Shown here: positions 20,595 to 31,000 of the stretch, in pieces | Numbering within the stretch: position 1 is the first letter of the stretch | Layout of the letters: every line of letters begins with the position of its first letter | NCBI RefSeq assembly: GCF_004339525.1 | Contig: NZ_SMGE01000001.1 | Location: 4,588,001-4,652,000, forward strand | Length of the DNA stretch: 64,000 nucleotides | Direction of reading: 5' to 3' | From: Flavobacterium sp. 90 | GTDB lineage: Bacteria; Bacteroidota; Bacteroidia; Flavobacteriales; Flavobacteriaceae | The notes under the pieces: model-generated | Seen by the model: only the letters and a program-made list of their open reading frames with translations | The model's database searches: none | Told to the model about the DNA's origin: nothing | Position numbers and translations under genes: made by a program

Positions 20595-22997
20595 ATGTTT
20601 AAAAGTAAAGATCTGGTACTCGTAATCTTAATGTTGATATTTGTTAGTACATCAGCACAGTCCATTAAAACAGAAAGAAAATCTAATATTGACTTCGACT
20701 GGAAGTTTAAACTTGGAGATTATCCCAATGCTTCACAGTTAAGTTTTGATGATAGTGATTGGCGCAGTCTGGATTTGCCGCACGATTGGAGTATTGAGGG
20801 TAGTTTTGATGCTAAACTCCCAATGGGAAATGACGGCGGATATCTTCCTGCAGGAATTGGATGGTATAGAAAAGTTTTAAATCTAAGTTCAGATCAAAAA
20901 AATAAGAACCTTACGCTCTATTTTGAAGGAATCTATATGAACGCTGAAGTGTTTATTAATGGTATTTCATTAGGAATACGTCCTTATGGTTTTTCTTCTT
21001 TTTTTTATGATATAAGCCTGTATGCAAAAGAAGGAAAAAATGTAATTGCAGTAAAAGTAGATAATTCACAACAGAAAAATTGCCGATGGTATACAGGATC
21101 GGGGATCTATCGTCATGTATGGCTCATTTCAGTCAATCCTGTGCATGCAGTGCAATGGGAAACTTTTGTTACAACAATAGAAGCAGGGTCTAAAGAGGCT
21201 AAAGTAAATGTAAAACTAAACGTTAAAAATTCGACAAATTCTCGTCAGCAGGTTGTTGTTGAGATAAATATATTTGATAATAAAAATAAAAAAACTGCTA
21301 AATCTGAGACTTTATTAGATATTCCAGCCGACAGTAATAAAGACGTTGTTCAGGATATTACTATAAAAAAACCTAATTTATGGTCAGTGCTAACACCGGA
21401 TTTGTACCGGGCTGAAATAAATATTAGTCAGAAAGATAATTTAATGGACCGATCACAGACTTCATTCGGAATTCGAAAAATTGTCTACAATGCTAATGAT
21501 GGTTTTCTTGTAAATGGAGTCCCGGTAAAGCTTAACGGAGGTTGTGTTCATCATGATAATGGGGCTTTGGGTGCAGTTGCATATGATGCTGCAGAAATTA
21601 AAAAAGCAGAATTATTAAAGAAAGCAGGATTTAATGCCTTAAGAACAAGCCATAATCCACCATCAGAAGCCTTTTTAAATGCGTGTGATTCTATTGGAAT
21701 CATGGTTATTGATGAAAGTTTCGACGGGTGGCGGGAGGAGAAAAATACTTATGATTACTCCATTCATTTTGATAAATGGTGGAAAAAAGATATTGAAGCC
21801 TTAGTACTAAGGGATAGAAATCACCCTTCTGTAATTATGTGGAGCATAGGAAATGAAATCATTGAAAGAAAAACACTCGAAGCAGTGCAGACTGCACATA
21901 AACTCGCTAATCATGTAAGAAAATTAGATCCTTCAAGACCTGTAACGTCAGCTATGACGACATGGGATAATGACTGGGAAATCTTTGATCCCTTATTTGC
22001 AATGCATGATATAGGAGGATACAATTACCAGATGCATCGTGCAGAATCTGATCATGAAAGAGTACCTTCACGTATTATACTTCAGACAGAATCTTATCCA
22101 CGAGATGCTTTTAAGAACTGGAAAGCAGTAAAAGATCATTCGTATATAATTGGAGATTTTGTCTGGACTGCAATGGATTATCTTGGAGAATCTGGTATAG
22201 GAAGGTATTATTATACAGGTGATGTTAAAGGAGAACATTACGAACGTGATATATTCCCATGGCATGGGGCATATTGTGGTGATGTAGATTTAATCGGGCA
22301 CCGAAAACCAATTTCTTACTACAGAGAGATGCTTTACAGCGAAAAAAAAATGCTGTACATGGCAGTTAAGGAACCAAATAATTATTATGGCGAAATTCAG
22401 GAAACATTATGGTCTGTATGGCCTACTTGGGAAAGTTGGAACTGGCCTGGTTATGAAGGGAAATTGATAGATGTTGAGATTTATTCAACCTATCCTTCAG
22501 TACGCCTTTACCAAGATGGCAAATTGGTTGGTGAAAAACAAACAACCAGAAATGAGGAGTTTAAAGCTGTTTTTCAAATTCCATATAATTCAGGTGAAAT
22601 AAAAGCGGTCAGTATGCTGAATGGTAGAGAAGTTCAATCTCAAATTTTACAAACTGCAGAAAAAGCTGCCTTGATTGCATTAAAGCCAGACAAAACAGTT
22701 CTTAAAGCCGATGGTCAGGACTTATCATATATAAACATTGACATAACTGATTTGAAAGGAGTACGTGATCCTAATGCAGATAATATTTTAACTTTTGAAA
22801 TTGAAGGAGCCGGAACTATTGTAAGTGTGGCAAATGCAAATCTTAAAGACACTGATTCCTATGTTTCAAAAAACAGAAAAGCATGGAAAGGTCAGGCGCA
22901 GGTTGTGATAAAAAGTAAAAAAGAAAAAGGAAATATCATATTGAAAGTTAAATCATCAGACCTACAAGATGCTTCTTTAAAACTCAGCGTTCAATAA
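20595..22997 (+). CDS. GH2 beta-galactosidase/beta-glucuronidase-type enzyme
   Basis: An 800-residue secreted GH2 enzyme, signal peptide ending SAQ (residue 22). The jelly-roll domain comes first (DFDWKFKLGDY.., LPHDWSIEG), then a beta-sandwich and the TIM barrel (about 300-590) with NALRTSHNPPSEAFL. The acid/base is E421 (MWSIGNEI) and the nucleophile E499 (LQTESYP). An extra immunoglobulin-like DUF4982/invasin-type domain fills about 600-800. This shorter architecture is the common Bacteroidota GH2 rather than the LacZ form at 2569-5706. Activity may be on beta-galactosides, beta-glucuronides or beta-mannosides. It is alone between the dioxygenase and NagB-fusion genes, with about 200 and 380 bp of flanking non-coding DNA. 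Confidence 0.9.
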   Translation: MFKSKDLVLVILMLIFVSTSAQSIKTERKSNIDFDWKFKLGDYPNASQLSFDDSDWRSLDLPHDWSIEGSFDAKLPMGNDGGYLPAGIGWYRKVLNLSSDQKNKNLTLYFEGIYMNAEVFINGISLGIRPYGFSSFFYDISLYAKEGKNVIAVKVDNSQQKNCRWYTGSGIYRHVWLISVNPVHAVQWETFVTTIEAGSKEAKVNVKLNVKNSTNSRQQVVVEINIFDNKNKKTAKSETLLDIPADSNKDVVQDITIKKPNLWSVLTPDLYRAEINISQKDNLMDRSQTSFGIRKIVYNANDGFLVNGVPVKLNGGCVHHDNGALGAVAYDAAEIKKAELLKKAGFNALRTSHNPPSEAFLNACDSIGIMVIDESFDGWREEKNTYDYSIHFDKWWKKDIEALVLRDRNHPSVIMWSIGNEIIERKTLEAVQTAHKLANHVRKLDPSRPVTSAMTTWDNDWEIFDPLFAMHDIGGYNYQMHRAESDHERVPSRIILQTESYPRDAFKNWKAVKDHSYIIGDFVWTAMDYLGESGIGRYYYTGDVKGEHYERDIFPWHGAYCGDVDLIGHRKPISYYREMLYSEKKMLYMAVKEPNNYYGEIQETLWSVWPTWESWNWPGYEGKLIDVEIYSTYPSVRLYQDGKLVGEKQTTRNEEFKAVFQIPYNSGEIKAVSMLNGREVQSQILQTAEKAALIALKPDKTVLKADGQDLSYINIDITDLKGVRDPNADNILTFEIEGAGTIVSVANANLKDTDSYVSKNRKAWKGQAQVVIKSKKEKGNIILKVKSSDLQDASLKLSVQ

Positions 22998-23158
22998 CGC
23001 TTTAAATGATTTATTTAATTTAATACTATTTCCTTATTTTCAAAATGTTATATTAAATCCAACAACCGAAGTTGTCTTTAATATATTTGAACCTAAACTC
23101 TTGAATACTTGATTTTACAAGGTTTTGAGTTTTGTAAATTGCTATTTGCCACGATCGT

Positions 23159-23214
23159 GCCACAAAACTTAGGCGGCTGAAATATTTTTTTAAAACCGCC
23201 TTAAGTTTTGTGGC
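23159..23214. terminator. Long inverted repeat after the GH2 gene
   Basis: GCCACAAAACTTAGGCGG (23159-23176) pairs with CCGCCTTAAGTTTTGTGGC (23196-23214) with one extra base, giving a stem of about 18 bp and a T-rich loop. It may end the GH2 transcript or be another dispersed palindrome. The rest of the 22998-23381 gap is AT-rich with nothing else recognised. Confidence 0.6.
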
Positions 23215-23381
23215 AATAAAGGCATCCCTCCAAACTATAAAGAACTTTTAATTTGTGATCTTTTTTTCTTAAAGTTTTCTATTATGTTCTCTAGCGAAGG
23301 TTACAGGTTATTAGTCGAATTTTTGATTATTTAGATTGTGTAATATTTAATTTTATATCAAATAAGCACAATAATAGATAA

Positions 23382-25295
23382 ATGATTAAAGAAAGTATAA
23401 ATTTCAAAGAAGCCGGAAAGTTTGAAGAAACCCGTTTTGAGAAAATTCATAATGTAATTTTCGATTCGTCTCAAGAAGCTTCGGTATTAGTAGCTCAGGA
23501 AATAGCCAATATAATTCAAAGAAAAGAAGAGTTGAACGAATCCTGCGTTTTAGGACTTGCAACAGGATCTTCGCCAGTAAAAGTTTACGAAGAATTGGTT
23601 CGCTTGCATAAAGAAGAAGGTTTGAGTTTTGCTAATGTTGTAACCTTCAATTTAGATGAATATTATCCAATGGATAAAAATAATATTCAGAGTTATTGGT
23701 ATTTTATGCATGAGCATCTTTTTAATCATGTTAATATTCTACCAGAAAATATTAATATTCCCAACGGAAACATAAGCAATGAAGACTTACAACAATATTG
23801 TATAGATTACGAAATGAAGATTAAAGCCTATGGCGGATTGGATTTTCAGCTTTTAGGAATTGGAAGAACCGGACATATCGGTTTTAACGAACCGGGATCT
23901 CACGTTAATTCGGCTACCAGAAGTATTACATTAGACCATTTGACACGTATCGATGCCGCATCTTCATTTTTAGGAATCGATAATGTACCCAGAAAAGCCA
24001 TTACAATGGGAATTGGTACTGTAAAAAATGCCAAAAGAATTGTACTTCTTGGATGGGGAATAAGTAAGGCAGAAATTATAAAAAATACTATCGAAGGAGA
24101 AATTTCTTCACGAGTTCCAGCCACATATTTACAACAGCACAACAACACAACATTTGTCTTAGATACAGAAGCTTCATCAGAATTGACCAGAGTAAAAACT
24201 CCTTGGTTGGTTAAATCTATAATCTGGACAGAAGAATTAAAACTAAAAGCCGTAGCATGGTTAAGTGAATTGACTAAAAAACCTTTCCTTAAATTAACTG
24301 ATAAGGATTACAACGATAACGGAATGTCGAGCCTATTGACAGAAGAAGGAACTGCATATGATTTAAACATTAAAATGTTTAACAAAATGCAGCAAACCAT
24401 TACAGGTTGGCCGGGAGGAAAACCAAATTCAGATGATACCTACAGACCGGAACGCGCAACACCGGAAAGAAAAAGAATCATCATTTTTAGTCCGCATCCT
24501 GATGATGATGTTATTTCGATGGGTGGAACTTTTGACAGATTGGTTGAGCAAGGACATGATGTGCATATTGCGTATCAAACCTCAGGGAATATTGCCGTTT
24601 CGAACGAAGAAGCTTTAAAATTTGCTGAAATATCTAAGGCATTGAATTCAAATTCTACAGAATCTGAAAATATTATAAACTTTTTAAAGAGTAAAAAAGC
24701 AAATGATATTGATTCATTAGAAGTGAGAAAATTAAAAGGATTAATTAGAAGAAGTGAATCTGTTGCAGCTACCAGATATTTGGGTGTGCCGGATTCTAAT
24801 GTTAACTTTTTAGATTTGCCATTTTATGAAACTGGAACAGTTAAGAAAAATAATCTTGGAGAGGCTGATATACAAATTATGTGTGATATTATCGAAAGGA
24901 TAAAACCACATCAAATTTATGCAGCAGGAGATCTTGCAGATCCGCATGGAACTCACAAAGTGTGTCTCGATAGTTTGTTTGAAGCTTTAAAAAGACTAAA
25001 ACACAATAGTTATATGGATGATTGTTGGGTTTGGTTGTATAGAGGAGCATGGCATGAGTGGGAATCATACCAAATTGAAATGGCGGTTCCAATGAGCCCT
25101 GATCAGGTTCTTAAAAAACGTCATGCCATCTTTTATCACCAATCTCAAAAAGACGGTGTAATGTTTCAGGGAGATGATAGTCGAGAATTCTGGGTAAGAG
25201 TTGAAGATAGAAACAGATTAACAGCAGAAAAATATCACGCTTTAGGTTTAGCAGATTATTCTGCGATCGAAGCTTTTAAACGATATTTCTTTTAG
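23382..25295 (+). CDS. nagB: Glucosamine-6-phosphate deaminase fused to a PIG-L/LmbE deacetylase domain
   Basis: A 637-residue two-domain cytoplasmic protein. Residues 1-290 are NagB-like: LGLATGSSPVKVYEEL (phosphosugar loop), FNLDEYYP with D92, and GIGRTGHIGFNEPG at 160-172 with catalytic His165. It converts glucosamine-6-phosphate to fructose-6-phosphate and ammonia. Residues about 365-600 are a PIG-L deacetylase: FSPHPDDD (H372, D374, D375) and DPHGTH with H522 and H525. The deaminase loop has Thr where the E. coli enzyme has Asp141. The fusion is a known Bacteroidota arrangement and implies coupled N-deacetylation and deamination of amino sugars, although the deacetylase substrate is unproven. 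It fits a locus handling N-acetylglucosamine-containing glycans. A terminator follows. Confidence 0.92.
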   Translation: MIKESINFKEAGKFEETRFEKIHNVIFDSSQEASVLVAQEIANIIQRKEELNESCVLGLATGSSPVKVYEELVRLHKEEGLSFANVVTFNLDEYYPMDKNNIQSYWYFMHEHLFNHVNILPENINIPNGNISNEDLQQYCIDYEMKIKAYGGLDFQLLGIGRTGHIGFNEPGSHVNSATRSITLDHLTRIDAASSFLGIDNVPRKAITMGIGTVKNAKRIVLLGWGISKAEIIKNTIEGEISSRVPATYLQQHNNTTFVLDTEASSELTRVKTPWLVKSIIWTEELKLKAVAWLSELTKKPFLKLTDKDYNDNGMSSLLTEEGTAYDLNIKMFNKMQQTITGWPGGKPNSDDTYRPERATPERKRIIIFSPHPDDDVISMGGTFDRLVEQGHDVHIAYQTSGNIAVSNEEALKFAEISKALNSNSTESENIINFLKSKKANDIDSLEVRKLKGLIRRSESVAATRYLGVPDSNVNFLDLPFYETGTVKKNNLGEADIQIMCDIIERIKPHQIYAAGDLADPHGTHKVCLDSLFEALKRLKHNSYMDDCWVWLYRGAWHEWESYQIEMAVPMSPDQVLKKRHAIFYHQSQKDGVMFQGDDSREFWVRVEDRNRLTAEKYHALGLADYSAIEAFKRYFF

Positions 25296-25362
25296 AAAGA
25301 TATTGTTTTCAAAATATAATAAACTATTCATGTGGTTTATTTTGGTTAGTTACCAATGTTGA

Positions 25363-25393
25363 AATGCAGTCATTTATGGCTGCATTTTTTTTG
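25363..25393 (+). terminator. Intrinsic terminator after the nagB fusion
   Basis: AATGCAGTCA and TGGCTGCATT form a 10-bp stem with one mismatch and a 4-nt TTTA-type loop, followed by eight T residues. It lies about 70 nt after the stop codon. Confidence 0.8.
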
Positions 25394-25445
25394 CTTTATG
25401 TTGAGATGAATGTGTTTGTCGCTTTTGATTGAGATATGGGACACG

Positions 25446-25647
25446 GATTTGACTGATTCGCTAAAGCGAAAACGCGGATTTGCACGGATTTTTTTTTAGT
25501 AGGTTTTTTTGTTTGTGTGTGTCAGGCTGCGCGTAGTTTTGGATTGCGAAATTGCACGCTGATTTGACGGATTCGCTAAAGCGAAAACGCGGATTTGCAC
25601 GGATTTTTTCTAGTGCGTTTTGTTGTTTGTGTGCGTCAGGCTGCGCG
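25446..25647. repeat. Tandem direct repeat, 115-bp unit
   Basis: Two head-to-tail copies begin at 25446 and 25561. Shared blocks are GATTCGCTAAAGCGAAAACG, CGGATTTGCACGGATTTTTT and GTCAGGCTGCGCG. Each contains the dyad TTCGCTAAAGCGAA. A minus-strand frame reads through both copies and is itself repetitive, so I do not consider it a gene. The flanks 25296-25445 hold only the terminator. Confidence 0.8.
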
Positions 25648-25722
25648 AAGGCGAAGCTCGCAAAGTAGCTCAATAGAAATTGGCGACTTTCTACTTTATT
25701 CAGAGTGGCAAACTTTCTAAAT

Positions 25723-26436
25723 CTAAGAATTCAAAATCCTCTGCTTTACATGATCGATATAAGATCTTCCAATGACATATCTAAGTCCTTCAATTTCAAT
25801 GCTGTTTCCTTCAACGGCATCAATTTTATCAATTGCTATAGTGTAGGAGCGGTGTATTCTTAAAAAATTTCTTTCGGGTAATAAATCTGTAAAGTCAGAT
25901 AATGTGCTGTGTATTATGTATTTACCGGTTAGCGTATTTATTTTTAAATAATCTTTAAGGCTTTCAATGACCAAAATTTCATTAAAGAAAATCTTCTTCA
26001 TTCTTTTTTTATCAATTTTAACAAAGATAAAAGGGCTTTCCGGGCTGCTTTCCTGAGGAATATTATTTTTATTTTCAAGTCTTTTGCTAATCTTACTCAG
26101 CGTTTTCATCAACCTTGGGAACTCAATAGGTTTTACCAGGTAATCTAAAACATCTAATTCATAAGTTTCTATAGCAAATTGGCTATAGGCACTTGTAATA
26201 ATAAGGATTGGAGGATTTTCCAGGCTTTTAATAAAATTGATTCCGTCAAGAACAGGCATATTAATATCAAGAAAAACGACATCAACTTTATTGTTTTTTA
26301 AAAAAATTAAACCTTCTATTGGATTGCTAAAAGTATCTATTACTTCAAAATTTTCAATTGGCTCTAAATAATTTTTAATAACATTAATTGCTAATGGCTC
26401 ATCATCTATAATCAAACAATTTATCTTCATTTCCAT
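25723..26436 (-). CDS. LytTR-family response regulator
   Basis: A 237-residue AlgR/LytR-type regulator. The receiver domain (about 3-118) has the acidic pair in CLIIDDEPLA, the phosphoacceptor Asp in VVFLDINMPVLDG and Lys in DYLVKPIEF. A LytTR DNA-binding domain fills about 135-235 (IFFNEILVIESLKDYLKI, FLRIHRSYTIAIDKID). The start is one of two ATGs at 26436 or 26430; a TTG 15 nt further upstream is not credible. In Bacteroidota these regulators pair with a 4- or 6-TM histidine kinase encoded immediately upstream. Here that position is occupied by a decayed kinase gene, so the regulator appears orphaned. Likely targets are the nearby SusC/SusD genes (inference). Confidence 0.92.
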   Translation of the reverse strand: MEMKINCLIIDDEPLAINVIKNYLEPIENFEVIDTFSNPIEGLIFLKNNKVDVVFLDINMPVLDGINFIKSLENPPILIITSAYSQFAIETYELDVLDYLVKPIEFPRLMKTLSKISKRLENKNNIPQESSPESPFIFVKIDKKRMKKIFFNEILVIESLKDYLKINTLTGKYIIHSTLSDFTDLLPERNFLRIHRSYTIAIDKIDAVEGNSIEIEGLRYVIGRSYIDHVKQRILNS

Positions 26437-26464
26437 TTTGTTTTTTTGCAAATAATTTAACAGG

Positions 26465-27195
26465 TTAAATTAAGGACTTGATAAGGTTACTATAAGTGAC
26501 TTTAATCACGTGCTTTACAACAAAAATATTCTTTTTATTTTTAAAAGTTAACTTATGGTCATCTTTATTATAACCTAGTCCTAATCTTTTTTTTACATCC
26601 TCTATACCTATACCATTTGACTTGTTAAAATTGTCTTTATGAGGTGTAATTTCTTGTGTTGGGTTTGAAATAGGGAATTCAAAAAATCACCTTTGACCTT
26701 AAAATTAATATCAATGATCACTTTTCAAGTGTTTTTTGTTTACGCCATTTTTAAATGCATTTTCAATAAAAGTCAATAAGATTATAAGAGCTAATTCCTT
26801 ATCATGAATATCGCCGGAAATAGACCTATTTATTTCTAATAGGTTCCCATTTCTGATTTGCTCCAAGTCAGGATAATTTTGAATAAATAGTATTTCGTTT
26901 TCCAAAGGTTGTCTTTTATTTTTTGCATCATATAGCACATTAACTCAGAAAGTTTAAGGACAATTTTTGGTGTTTTGTTTATCTATTGTCAGAGAATAAA
27001 TATTGTTTGGCGTATTAAAGAAAGTATAAGGAGAAATTTGAGATTTCAGGAAAAGCAATTCTGTTTCTAATTACGATTTTTAAAGATGTGTTACTCTTTT
27101 TTGTTCTTTTAAAAAAATCGAAAGTTGTCTTAATTGCAGTCACAAAAGTGATTACATAAAGCTCACCCATCATCATGTAATGGTATCCATATGGT
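26465..27195 (-). pseudogene. Decayed LytS-type sensor histidine kinase
   Basis: Read on the minus strand, frameshifted fragments line up in order with a LytS/YpdA-type kinase. From 27195 downwards they are VITFVTAIKTTFDFFKRTKK (end of the membrane part), then ETELLFLKSQISPYTFFNTP with NNIYSLTI (phosphorylation box), LENEILFIQNYPDLEQIRNG, LLTFIENAFKNGVN (N box), IDINFKVKGDF, and finally ISNPTQ with GIGIEDVKKRLGL (G box) and the C-terminus near 26465. At least three frameshifts and several stops separate them. The phosphoacceptor His of the PHFLFN motif reads Tyr (codon TAT at 27026-27028). Fragments of the N-terminal membrane domain were not found. It is the expected partner of the adjacent LytTR regulator. 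Confidence 0.85.
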
Positions 27196-27366
27196 TTGTT
27201 AGAATTTAAATTAGTAATAATGATGTGTTTTGTGAATTTTTTTGATGTTTATCGTTGTTTGTGTGTTGTTTGTCTAAATTATTTTTAATGAAAAAACTAA
27301 TTTATTTAAGTTTATACTAAGGTTATGTTGTAGGTGAATAATCTTGTGATATTTTATAAATTAAAA

Positions 27367-27720
27367 TATAGTCATGCTAACGAAAAAACAATATGGGATT
27401 ATTACCAAGTTTTTTTTGAAGAACCTAAGAGCAAGGTAGAGTTAACGTTATCACAACATAAAATAGAAGTTTAAACGCCAATAGATTTATTAAATACAAT
27501 TTTCTGTACGCCAATGTTCCACACCCTAGTTGCCCCTGTAACCTATAGTGATAAAAGAGGTCAGTTTAGAAAAGAGGATGATCAAATTGTTACAACAAAA
27601 GATTATACCAAATACTTGACCTTATCACTATAGGATACTTTTAGAGCCGAAAATCCATTACAAACTTTATTAGCGCCAGACAAAGTTTCAGACATTATAA
27701 ATTTCTTCATCAGTTCACTA
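27367..27720 (+). pseudogene. GH92 alpha-mannosidase remnant with internal deletion
   Basis: Two pieces of a GH92 enzyme lie in the same frame. The first (27367-27470) reads YSHANEKTIWDYYQVFFEEP and KVELTLS, resembling the N-terminal GH92 beta-sandwich. The second (27493-27720) reads FCTPMFHTLVAPVTYSDKRG, then TTKDYTKYLTLSL-stop-DTFRAENPLQTLLAP, resembling the barrel segment around YTTFSLWDTYRA. The codon expected to be Trp is TAG, and a TAA separates the pieces. The intervening few hundred residues and the C-terminal half are missing. GH92 enzymes are calcium-dependent exo-alpha-mannosidases. The remnant says that this neighbourhood once targeted alpha-mannosides such as N-glycans or yeast mannan. 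Confidence 0.85.
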
Positions 27721-27765
27721 TCGTTCGGGTTTTCTTCGTAGAAATTATTCAGACAACAAAAAGGT

Positions 27766-27803
27766 AAACCATTGATCTTAAAATAAGGTCAATGGTTTTT
27801 TCT
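27766..27803 (+). terminator. Intrinsic terminator downstream of the GH92 remnant
   Basis: AAACCATTGATCTT (27766-27779) and AAGGTCAATGGTTT (27785-27798) form a 14-bp stem with one G-T or mismatch position, followed by a T-rich run. It separates the decayed genes from the SusC promoter. Confidence 0.75.
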
Positions 27804-27947
27804 TTTAATAAATAATGAGCTTTTATAGATTGTTTATTAGTCTGTATAATTCATTAATAATTATGAGTTAAAAGGTATTGTAGTGCTAAAAAAAACGTAT
27901 AAAATTAACAAACACCTTTTCAAATTTGTTATTGGTCGAAATAATAT

Positions 27948-27976
27948 TTTGAAAAAGAATTATAGTTATAGATTTA
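27948..27976 (+). promoter_or_regulatory. Predicted promoter of the first susC-like gene
   Basis: TTTG (27948-27951), a 17-nt spacer and TAGATTTA (27969-27976), one base from TAnnTTTG. The resulting 5' leader would be about 75 nt. The stretch 27804-27947 is AT-rich with nothing else recognised. Confidence 0.4.
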
Positions 27977-28055
27977 ACAAAGTATTAACCTTAGGTTGAT
28001 GAATTAAAAGAAAAATAATTAACAAAAACCAAATTATTAACACAAAAACCAAATT

Positions 28056-31000
28056 ATGATGCAAAAAGTATTTAAATTACTGTTTGTGTTTTGTTTATGC
28101 AGCTTTCAATTTGCAAAAGCACAAACAACAGTAAAAGGAACGATAACAGATGCTGTGAGCGGAATTCCGATTCCAGGAGCAAATGTAGTTGTCAAAGGAA
28201 CAAGAACGAGTGCATCGTCAGATTTTGATGGTAAGTACAGTATAAAAGTTCCAAATCAGTCAGCTGTTTTAGTTTTCAGTTATGTTAGCTCTGCTCCAAA
28301 AGAGGTAGCTGTAGGAACCCAAACTACTGTTAATGTTGCATTAGGTGCAGCGACACAACAGTTAGGCGAAGTAGTAGTTACTGCTCTTGGTATTAAAAGA
28401 GAAAAGAAAGCTATTACGTATTCTGCTCAGAACATTTCAGTAGGTGAGCTTTCAGAAGCAAGATCCTTAAACGTTGCCAACTCGCTTTCAGGTAAAGTTG
28501 CCGGTCTTAACTACTCGACTACATCAAATGGAGTAGGAAGTTCATCGAGAATTACATTGAGGGGGAATCGATCTCTAACAGGTAACAACCAGCCAATGTA
28601 TGTGGTAGATGGTGTGCCAATTAGTAATGGAACAACAACAGGAAATCCTGATATTGACACAGGAGGAACTACACAACCAGATGGTATCTCAAACATTAAC
28701 CCTGAAGATATTGCTTCGATGACCGTTCTTAAAGGACCATCTGCAGCAGCACTTTACGGAACGAGAGCTAGTAATGGTGTTATCGTTATAACTACAAAAT
28801 CAGGTAAATCAGGAAAAACATCAGTTTCGTTGTCTTCAAATTTTATGGCTTCTTCTGCGTATGATTTGACAAATTTTCAAAATGAATACGGTCAGGGATC
28901 GCAAGGAGTTTACAACCCAACTTCAGTTTCGAGCTGGGGAGGTAAATTAGACGGAAGTCAAGTTTCGGCTTGGCAGCTTGTTCGTAATCCTAACTATAAA
29001 GGACCTGCAACTACAGATTACAGTCCGCAGCCAAATAACGTTATGGATTTCTATAAAACAGGTTATAATTTAGCCAATACCTTGACTATTACAGCAGGAA
29101 ATGAAAAAGCACAAGGTTATTTTTCGTATACTAATACAAAAGCTGAAGGTATTGTTGGAGGAAATCAATTAGACAGACACAATCTTAACTTAAGATTGAC
29201 AAGCAAAGTTTCGGATAAATTATCATTAGATGTAAAAACAAATTATATCATTCAGGACATTGATAATTTATTAAGAACAGGAGAGGAGTCTATTGGTACA
29301 TCGGCTTATTTATTGCCTCGTAGTATAAAATTCAACGAGTACAAAAACTATGAATATACAGATGCAGCAGGTCAATTGCAACAAAACTATTTTGTTGACG
29401 AAGCTGGTTCTCCAGGTGGAAACCCTTACTGGTCTGCATTACGCGATGATTCACGTAAAGACAAAAGAAACAGATTCATAGGTCTTGCGTCTCTTAAATA
29501 CGACTTTACAAAAACAATAAGTTTACAAGTTAGAACTGGTTTAGACCAAATGACAAACAAGAATGTTAGAAATAGATATGCTACAGTAGCTTTTAATAAC
29601 AATCTGGGTTCTTACAGTGAATCTTATGAAACAGTAAGTGAATTCAATACAGATGCTTTACTTTCGTATAATGAAAAATTTGGTGATTTCTCTGTAGGAA
29701 TCAATGCTGGTGCAAATGCATTACAACAAAATAGTTCTTCATTGAGTTCAGGAGGAGTTTTAAGCAAAAGAAACTTTTTTGCCCTATCAAATGTATCTAC
29801 AATTCAGTCTGTTTCTACAGCTTCAGAAAAAAGAATTAATTCTATTTACGGTTTTTCACAAATTGGTTTTAGAAATTATTTATTCTTAGATTTAACAGCA
29901 AGAAATGATTGGTCATCTACTTTACCGGCTGCAAACAGATCTTTCTTTTATCCTTCTGTTGGTCTTTCAGGAGTAATTTCGGATATGGTTACACTTCCTG
30001 AAGTTATAAGTTTTGCTAAATTAAGAGCTTCATATGCAAAAGTAGGTAATGATACAGATCCTTATCAAACAAGTTCAAGATTATCTTATATAGGTGGTAA
30101 CGGTGGTATGTTGTATGCTCAGACTACAGCAGCAAACCCTAATTTACGTCCTGAAATGTCAAGCTCAGTTGAGTTTGGTGGAGAAGTTAGATTTCTTAAA
30201 AATCGTTTAGGATTAGATGTTACATATTTCCAGACTAATACTAAAGATCAGATTTTTTACATCAATACACCAGAATCTTCTTCGACTTCAAGAGCTGTAG
30301 TTAATGGTGGAGAAATTCAAAATAAAGGTATCGAGGTAGTTCTTACTGCAACTCCGGTTCAATCAGAGTTTTTCTCTTGGGATGTTGGAGTCAACTTTGC
30401 AACTTACAGATCTGAAGTAAAATCTATTTATGGAGGAAGAGAAGAATTAGTTCTTGGTGAAGGACGTTTGGTAAGAAGTAAAGTAATTCAGGGTGGAGAA
30501 TATGGTGATTTATACATTAAAGGTTTCCAAAGATCTCCTGACGGAAAAATTATTGTAAACAGCGCAGGTATTCCATTGGCAACAAATAGTTTTGATGTTC
30601 GTGCCGGAAACTTTAACCCGGATTGGACTGCAGGTTTGAAAAATACCTTTAAATACAAAGATTTCTCTTTAAGTTTCCTTGTTGATTTTAGAATTGGTGG
30701 AGAAGTTATTTCATACACTCAGGCAAGAGAGGCAGGTTTAGGAGTTAGTGATGTAACTTTGCCAGGAAGAAATGGCGGAATCGTTGTTGATGGTGTTGTA
30801 GCTGGTCCAGGTGGAACTTATACTCAAAATACGGTAAGTATTAATGCAGAACAATACTGGACAGCAATTGGACAAAGAACACCTATTGCAGAACCTTTTA
30901 TTTATGATGCAACAAACATTAGATTAAGAGAACTTGTTTTTGGTTATTCTTTACCAAAACGTGTGTTATACAATTCAGGTTTTACAAGTATTGACTTTTC

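Noticed and set aside
25461..25673. Minus-strand 70-codon frame
   Set aside because: It is a translation of the 115-bp tandem repeat; the peptide repeats itself and resembles nothing.
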